NCBI GenBank assembly: GCA_930990975.1
Contig: CAKNRR010000008.1
Location: 1-55,210 of the forward strand
DNA: 55,210 nt
Direction: 5' to 3'
DNA from: an uncultured Clostridia bacterium
GTDB taxonomy: Bacteria > Bacillota > Clostridia > Christensenellales > UBA1242
Below the pieces are notes generated by a model that made no database searches, had not been told where the DNA came from, and saw only the letters and a program-made list of their open reading frames with translations. Numbering within the stretch: position 1 is the first letter of the stretch; every line of letters begins with the position of its first letter. The position numbers and the translations under genes are program-made. This document shows positions 50,473-55,210 of this stretch, piece after piece.

Positions 50473-52434
50473 TTAATTTGATAGTTTTTTATTTATTAAT
50501 TTCACTATATCTTTTGTATTAAAACCAGCTTTAGTATAAACAAGTTTGCCATCAGCACTTCCTTGATAGTCATCTAAGCCAACAACTATTCCATCATCGC
50601 CAACATACTTATACCAAACAGAATCATTTGATGCCTCTATAGCCACACGCAGCTTTGCATGTTTCTGCAAAACTCTGTTTTTATAATTTGTAGATTGTTT
50701 TTCAAAAAGCTCTATACATGGCATAGATACAACTGATACATCAAAAACTTTAGAAAGTTCTTCTGCAACTTCTAATGCTAAGCTAACCTCACTTCCTGTT
50801 GCATATATAACAATCTCTGCTTCTTTCTTTGCATGTCTTATTATATAACCACCTTGAAGCGCTTCTTTATAATTTCCATCAACAAGAGGCATCTTTTGTC
50901 TAGATAAAATTTGAGCAACTGGTCCTGAGTAAGATAAAGCCAATTGATATCCTGCAAGCATTTCATTTATATCGCATGGTCTAAATACATTTAAACCTAT
51001 TATTGACCTAAGTTGTGAAAGCTGTTCTATTGGTTGATGTGTTGCCCCATCTTGTCCAACATATATGCTGTCATGTGTGAAGAAATACATTAAATTTAAC
51101 TTCATCATGCTTGCGAGTTTTATGCTTGGCAACATATAGTTTGAAAATGCCAAGAATGTAGAACAAAATGGCAAAAAGTCTTCATACAAACTTATTCCAT
51201 TGATTATTGCCCCCATAGCATGTTCTCTTACACCAAAATGGATATTTCTTCCTCGTCTGTTTCCTATATTATAGTTGCCTCCATCTTCAATATATGCACA
51301 TGTGGAATGCGTTACATCTGCTGTTCCGCCTATGATTTGTTGCAATTTGTTTGCCAATTCATTTAACACGATTTTATTCATTTCTCTGCCACTGTTACCT
51401 TCCCATTTGTAAGCAGAGCGAACAATTTTTTCCATATCAATCTTCTTTCGATCAAAGAAGTTTACAAATTGTCTATAAAGTTCTGGGTTTGATGTTGCAT
51501 ATACTGCAAGATTTTGATTCCATTTTTCATGTTCAAGTTTTCCTCGTCTGGAACTTGCCATACAGAAATCTCTTACATCATTTGGTATATAGAAGTTTTC
51601 ATAAACACCAAGTTTTTTGTTGAAAACCTTTAATTCTTCGCTATTAAGAGCAACACCATGGATTGAAGAAGTTCCTTCTTTTTCAGTGCCTATTCCAATT
51701 GTTGTTTTAAAGATTATAAGAGTAGGCCCTGACATCTTTTTTGCTTTTGCTATTGCTCTGGAACAAGCATAAAAATTATTTCCCTTATTGCATCTTATAA
51801 TGTTCCAGCCCATGGCTTTAAATTTTTTAGCAACATTTTCTCTGTTGGCAAGATTTATAGAGCCGTCCATTGTCACTTCATTTGAATCGTACATCAAAAT
51901 AAGACGATTTAAATTTAATGTCCCAGCAAGTGAACAAGCTTCTTGTGCCACTCCTTCCATAAGGTCACCATCACCTGCTAAACAATAGGTATAGTTGTCT
52001 ATGATTGGAAAGCCCACACTATTAAATCTTTCAGCCATAACAGATTGAGCTATTGCCATTCCTACAGCATTTGCAACTCCTTGTCCTAAAGGGCCTGTTG
52101 AAACTTCAACACCGTCTGTTGTTCTATATTCAGGATGTCCTGGCGTTTTGCTGCCCATAGTCCTTAGCTGTTTTAAGTCTTGCAGTGACACATCAAAACC
52201 AAATAAAGATAACAAAGTATAGTAAACAGGACAAGCATGGCCTGCAGATAAAACAAATCTATCACGATTTAAGTAGTCTGTGTCAGAAACATCAAAAGTA
52301 TAGTGATCTTTGAATAATGCAAGCATAATTGCACTTACACCTAAAGATGCACCTGTGTGTCCACTTCCTGCATTTGATATTGTTTGTGCTGTTATCGACT
52401 TTACATAATTTAATGTTTTTTCAACTAGATTCAT
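50473..52434 (-). CDS. tkt: Transketolase
   Basis: 653 residues, standard single-chain size. TPP domain: GHTGASLGVSAIMLALF, DRFVLSAGHACP, GPLGQGVANAVGMA and the TPP/metal motif AGDGDLMEGVAQEACSLAGT. The pyrimidine domain carries the catalytic Glu in NIHFGVREHAMGAI, with GQDGATHQPIEQLS, and the C-terminal domain ends in the usual Rossmann-like fold. It transfers two-carbon units in the non-oxidative pentose phosphate pathway. The start codon overlaps the stop of an upstream small gene by 4 bp (ATGA). Confidence 0.95.
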   Translation of the reverse strand: MNLVEKTLNYVKSITAQTISNAGSGHTGASLGVSAIMLALFKDHYTFDVSDTDYLNRDRFVLSAGHACPVYYTLLSLFGFDVSLQDLKQLRTMGSKTPGHPEYRTTDGVEVSTGPLGQGVANAVGMAIAQSVMAERFNSVGFPIIDNYTYCLAGDGDLMEGVAQEACSLAGTLNLNRLILMYDSNEVTMDGSINLANRENVAKKFKAMGWNIIRCNKGNNFYACSRAIAKAKKMSGPTLIIFKTTIGIGTEKEGTSSIHGVALNSEELKVFNKKLGVYENFYIPNDVRDFCMASSRRGKLEHEKWNQNLAVYATSNPELYRQFVNFFDRKKIDMEKIVRSAYKWEGNSGREMNKIVLNELANKLQQIIGGTADVTHSTCAYIEDGGNYNIGNRRGRNIHFGVREHAMGAIINGISLYEDFLPFCSTFLAFSNYMLPSIKLASMMKLNLMYFFTHDSIYVGQDGATHQPIEQLSQLRSIIGLNVFRPCDINEMLAGYQLALSYSGPVAQILSRQKMPLVDGNYKEALQGGYIIRHAKKEAEIVIYATGSEVSLALEVAEELSKVFDVSVVSMPCIELFEKQSTNYKNRVLQKHAKLRVAIEASNDSVWYKYVGDDGIVVGLDDYQGSADGKLVYTKAGFNTKDIVKLINKKLSN

Positions 52435-52898
52435 ACCATTTCTCCTAATTTTTCTATAATCTTTTTCACTGCTTGGACTTTTGATTTTTTGTCTAATAAT
52501 ATTGTCAAATCTGCTATGCCTTTTATAAAATTATTTCTATTATCATAATCAATCTTATTTATGGATTGGTTGACTTTCATATTTGATAACTCTAAATATA
52601 TAATCATTGAGTCTTTAAATACTTCATAATATTCTTTTAGTAAGTCATATTTGATTGTTATAACTGTATTTTGATATTCAGCGCAATTTTTTACCACACA
52701 TTTTTCTCGCTTCTTTAAATAATCAAATCCGCACTTATTTAAAATTTCTTTTGGGTCTATTAAATCATATTCAATAAGATCTTTACAATCCGCCAAGAAC
52801 ATATCTAGATTACTCGCTAAATCATTAGCAACATTTTTGCTAAATTTATCATCTAAAGATACTATAACAATATTAATATAACTTTTCTCTTTCTCCAT
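52431..52898 (-). CDS. Degenerate shikimate-kinase-like protein
   Basis: 155 residues. Its order and spacing follow the shikimate kinase fold: N-terminal beta (YINIVIVSLDD), the helix KFSKNVANDLASNLDMFLAD in place of KSTVGKLLA..., then DLIEYDLIDPKEILNKCGFD as DxEIExxxGxxIxxIFxxxGE. KREKCVVKNCAEYQ aligns with the FRxxExxxL helix, and SMIIYLELS with VVYLETS. The Walker A GxxGxGKS/T is absent, as is the GGG motif, so no kinase activity is expected. Translationally coupled to transketolase. The alignment was by eye. Confidence 0.5.
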   Translation of the reverse strand: MEKEKSYINIVIVSLDDKFSKNVANDLASNLDMFLADCKDLIEYDLIDPKEILNKCGFDYLKKREKCVVKNCAEYQNTVITIKYDLLKEYYEVFKDSMIIYLELSNMKVNQSINKIDYDNRNNFIKGIADLTILLDKKSKVQAVKKIIEKLGEMV

Positions 52899-53011
52899 AG
52901 TAATATGATAACATAAAAATAATTTTTGTACAATTAATTTATAAAATTGTTAAATGGTTTATTAGATGATTTATATTGTATTTTAGGGATTTATAGGTTA
53001 ACCATTTTTAT

Positions 53012-54145
53012 TTAATTATCATCGTCAATAATTGTTTTCTGATTTTTGCTTAAAACAGCCTTTGGCCGTTTAGAATTTATTTTTATACCCCATGTTAAAA
53101 TCAATGCTATAACCAGCAATGAAATAATTATTGCAATATCAAATGTGGGTGTTGTTATCCCTGAATAGACTACTTCATTATTTTTTATTGTCATTGCAAA
53201 ACTTCCTTCATTCGCTGTTGATAAAATTTTGCTGTTTATATCATGAAGTCTGTTTATTACTTCTATATCTGGCAAATCTCTATTTTCTCCTGCACATAAG
53301 ATTGAATATTGTGGCTTTATTATCTCTAAAAACTCTTTCATGGATGATGTTTTTGAACCGTGATGACCAACTTTTAAAATATCAGCTTTAAGATATTCAC
53401 CATATTCATCTATCAATGTTTGTTCTATCGCAATGTTTGCATCGCCCGTCAATAAAATCTTTTTTGTTTGATATGTAATCATTATGACCGCGCTATAAGA
53501 ATTTGTATCTGCATAATAATCTTGTGCGGGAGATAAAAATTCTACTTTACAACCTCCTAAATTTAACTCTATTCCCTTTTCGCTAAATATCAAATTGCAG
53601 CCCTTTTCTTTTGCTGTGTCTATTATTGTGTTATAAATTAATGTGTTGGAAATCATATAAGTGTTATCATCTGGCAAATCCTTTGCTTCATTTTGTGTGT
53701 AAATCTTAGGCCTATATATGTTATTCACATGTACATTTTCAAGAAGTTCTTTTGCACCGCCCACATGATCGGCATCAGAATGAGTCAAAACCAAATAATC
53801 TAATGCTTCAAGATTTTCTTGTTTTAAAAATTGTGTTACATATTCACAAACGATTTCCCCATACTCTTCTTCGCCTGCATCTACAAGCATGGTTTGATTA
53901 TTTGGAAACTTGAATAGCAAGCAATCTCCCTGCTCAACATCTATCACATGAAATTGAAAATCATAACCGCTATATTTATCTATTATGTTTACCTTTTTAA
54001 AATAATAGGTGCCTCCACATACAAAAAACAAGACAACAAACAGCACAACAAAAAACACTGATAAACTTATTCTTATTATCAGGTCATTACTAAGTTTTAA
54101 GTGTTTTTTATCTTTAATTTTTATTCTTTTGTTTACATTGTTCAT
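53012..54145 (-). CDS. ComEC-type metallo-beta-lactamase-fold protein
   Basis: 377 residues. After a basic N-terminus, one span (about 22-46) leads to an extracytoplasmic metallo-beta-lactamase domain with FHVIDVEQGDCLLF and the metal motif THSDADHVGG (His122, Asp124, Asp126, His127). Later ligands include LLTGDANIA and KVGHHGSKTS. A last span (about 335-356) precedes a basic tail. The closest family is the C-terminal hydrolase domain of ComEC/Rec2, here without the competence channel. Possible extracellular nuclease or phosphodiesterase. It follows the patatin gene by 24 bp. Confidence 0.82.
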   Translation of the reverse strand: MNNVNKRIKIKDKKHLKLSNDLIIRISLSVFFVVLFVVLFFVCGGTYYFKKVNIIDKYSGYDFQFHVIDVEQGDCLLFKFPNNQTMLVDAGEEEYGEIVCEYVTQFLKQENLEALDYLVLTHSDADHVGGAKELLENVHVNNIYRPKIYTQNEAKDLPDDNTYMISNTLIYNTIIDTAKEKGCNLIFSEKGIELNLGGCKVEFLSPAQDYYADTNSYSAVIMITYQTKKILLTGDANIAIEQTLIDEYGEYLKADILKVGHHGSKTSSMKEFLEIIKPQYSILCAGENRDLPDIEVINRLHDINSKILSTANEGSFAMTIKNNEVVYSGITTPTFDIAIIISLLVIALILTWGIKINSKRPKAVLSKNQKTIIDDDN

Positions 54146-54168
54146 TTTTTAACTTTATATTTGGCAAA

Positions 54169-54996
54169 TCACTTTATAATCGTAATATCACTAGGGAAAA
54201 CTTTTACTCTGTGTTTTTTACGCTTTTTAAAGATAGCTATTATTTTAGGCATCATATCTATTGCAGCTTTATAGCCCTCTTCAATCATATCATCCATACC
54301 GTCAGTTTTGGTTGACTTAAATCGTTTTGTTTCTGGCGCTATTATTACATCAGAATTTACATACCCCCTTACTGCATTACTTTTCATAAGTATTCTTATA
54401 GAACAAGTCAAAACATCCAAAACTTTTGTACTGTCTGTCCCATAGGTTCGAGATTTGTTTACATCCACAGAAATCACATAATCACATCCAAAATATCTTG
54501 GCACATCTGCTGGTATTGTATTTTGCAGACCTCCATCACATAATATCATATCATTATAAACAACTGGCGTGAATATTCCAGGAACTGCACAGCTTCCCAT
54601 AACCGCTTTTGCCAGATTACCCTTTGCAAGGCATATTTCTTTTGTTGATTTTATATCTACAGCAACAGCTGAAAATGGAATCTTCAAATCCTCAATATTT
54701 ATATCACCAAGATTGTCGATGATAAGCTCTCCTATACCATCTATTTTAGAAGGTGTAAATGGAATGATATTCTTTCTTATATCGCGTTCTTTCACATTTT
54801 TTATGATTTCATACATCTGCTTATAAGTATAGCCAGCTGCATAAAAAGCCCCAACTAAGCTTCCCGCACTTGTCCCAGCCACATAATCAAATTTTATTCC
54901 AAACTCCTCAAAGGCTTTTATTGCACCAAGATGAGAAAATCCTCTTGTTCCACCACCGCCAAAAGCAATCCCTACTTTGATTTTTCTTCCAAACAT
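54169..54996 (-). CDS. Patatin-like phospholipase (RssA/YjjU type)
   Basis: 275 residues. The glycine-rich oxyanion loop GGGGTRGFSHLGA (14-26) precedes the nucleophile elbow GTSAG (Ser43) and the Asp of the dyad in CDGGLQN. Short C-terminal basic tail. It is a soluble lipid acyl hydrolase with a Ser-Asp dyad. AGGAG lies upstream of the ATG. It is the first gene before the ComEC-type protein. Confidence 0.9.
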   Translation of the reverse strand: MFGRKIKVGIAFGGGGTRGFSHLGAIKAFEEFGIKFDYVAGTSAGSLVGAFYAAGYTYKQMYEIIKNVKERDIRKNIIPFTPSKIDGIGELIIDNLGDINIEDLKIPFSAVAVDIKSTKEICLAKGNLAKAVMGSCAVPGIFTPVVYNDMILCDGGLQNTIPADVPRYFGCDYVISVDVNKSRTYGTDSTKVLDVLTCSIRILMKSNAVRGYVNSDVIIAPETKRFKSTKTDGMDDMIEEGYKAAIDMMPKIIAIFKKRKKHRVKVFPSDITIIK

Positions 54997-55146
54997 TTCA
55001 AGCTCCTTTGCTATAAGATATTATATTTTCTTTATAATAATTATAACCAAATCCAAAATAAAAACAAAATAAAATATTAAAAAATTAATATTAAGAAAAT
55101 ACTTGCAAATTATGTGAAAATTTGCTAATATATAAAAGAAGACTAT

Positions 55147-55210
55147 GGCCTCATGGTCAAGCGGTTAAGACGCCGCCCTCTCACGGCGGAATCAGGAGTT
55201 CGATTCTCCT
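55147..55210 (+). tRNA. tRNA-Glu(CTC), truncated by window end
   Basis: Begins GGCCTCATGGTCAAGCGGTT, anticodon stem CCGCC / GGCGG with loop CTCTCAC, giving CTC for glutamate, and T arm up to AGGAGTTCGATTCTCCT. The last bases of the acceptor and CCA lie beyond 55210. Confidence 0.93.

Noticed and set aside
1-55210. CRISPR array or insertion sequence
   Set aside because: I saw no regularly spaced repeat of 23-40 bp and no transposase or terminal inverted repeats.

Overview
The window is about 30% GC, uses the standard bacterial code (TGA is a stop, for example in the integrase) and has strong Shine-Dalgarno sites. It reads as an anaerobic, low-GC, Gram-positive-type bacterium (Bacillota, possibly an uncultured gut Clostridia lineage). 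The evidence is a large pyruvate:ferredoxin oxidoreductase, DivIVA, Lgt plus a lipoprotein, an archaeal/eukaryotic-type ProRS, a short AlaRS, and perfect sigma-A promoters with 16-17 bp spacers. Species-level assignment is not possible from the sequence alone.

Layout. 1-18,000 is chromosomal: end of a tRNA-Tyr, LD-carboxypeptidase, FabG-like reductase, a minus-strand block (DivIVA-like, small membrane protein, lgt, a degenerate Rho paralogue, a heavy-metal permease, a 17-residue-repeat beta-solenoid protein), then a plus-strand drug-efflux operon (MarR repressor with a visible operator, heterodimeric ABC exporter, MacB-like ABC protein), two tandem paralogous membrane proteins and an NfeD-stomatin pair. 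18,200-19,128 holds tRNA-Gly, tRNA-Cys and tRNA-Leu.

19,129-34,863 is a 15.7 kb integrated element inserted in the 3' end of tRNA-Leu(TAA). It has a 56-bp perfect att duplication, a 34-bp perfect repeat just inside each end, a tyrosine integrase, and divergent repressor/lytic-type transcription. It has no terminase, portal, tail or recognisable icosahedral capsid gene. Instead it has a Zot/FtsK-HerA-like ATPase, small single-membrane-span proteins, three large membrane-anchored ectodomain proteins (one with BspA-type LRRs, one with an InlB-like repeat), a phage-type cytosine methyltransferase, a very basic protein and two long hairpins. Its long leftward operon starts at a consensus promoter flanked by 24-bp repeats, and its leader carries a complete type I hammerhead ribozyme (31,791-31,843, minus strand). 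I regard this element, probably an inovirus-like or membrane-virion-like temperate virus, together with its ribozyme-processed operon, as the most interesting system here.

34,864-55,210 is chromosomal again: a methyltransferase, proS, a YhaN/YhaO (SbcCD-like) pair, a DUF4097-type surface protein, a short alaS, truA, pyruvate:ferredoxin oxidoreductase, an alpha/beta hydrolase, a conserved hypothetical, transketolase coupled to a degenerate shikimate-kinase-like protein, a ComEC-type metallo-beta-lactamase protein, a patatin-like phospholipase and the start of a tRNA-Glu.
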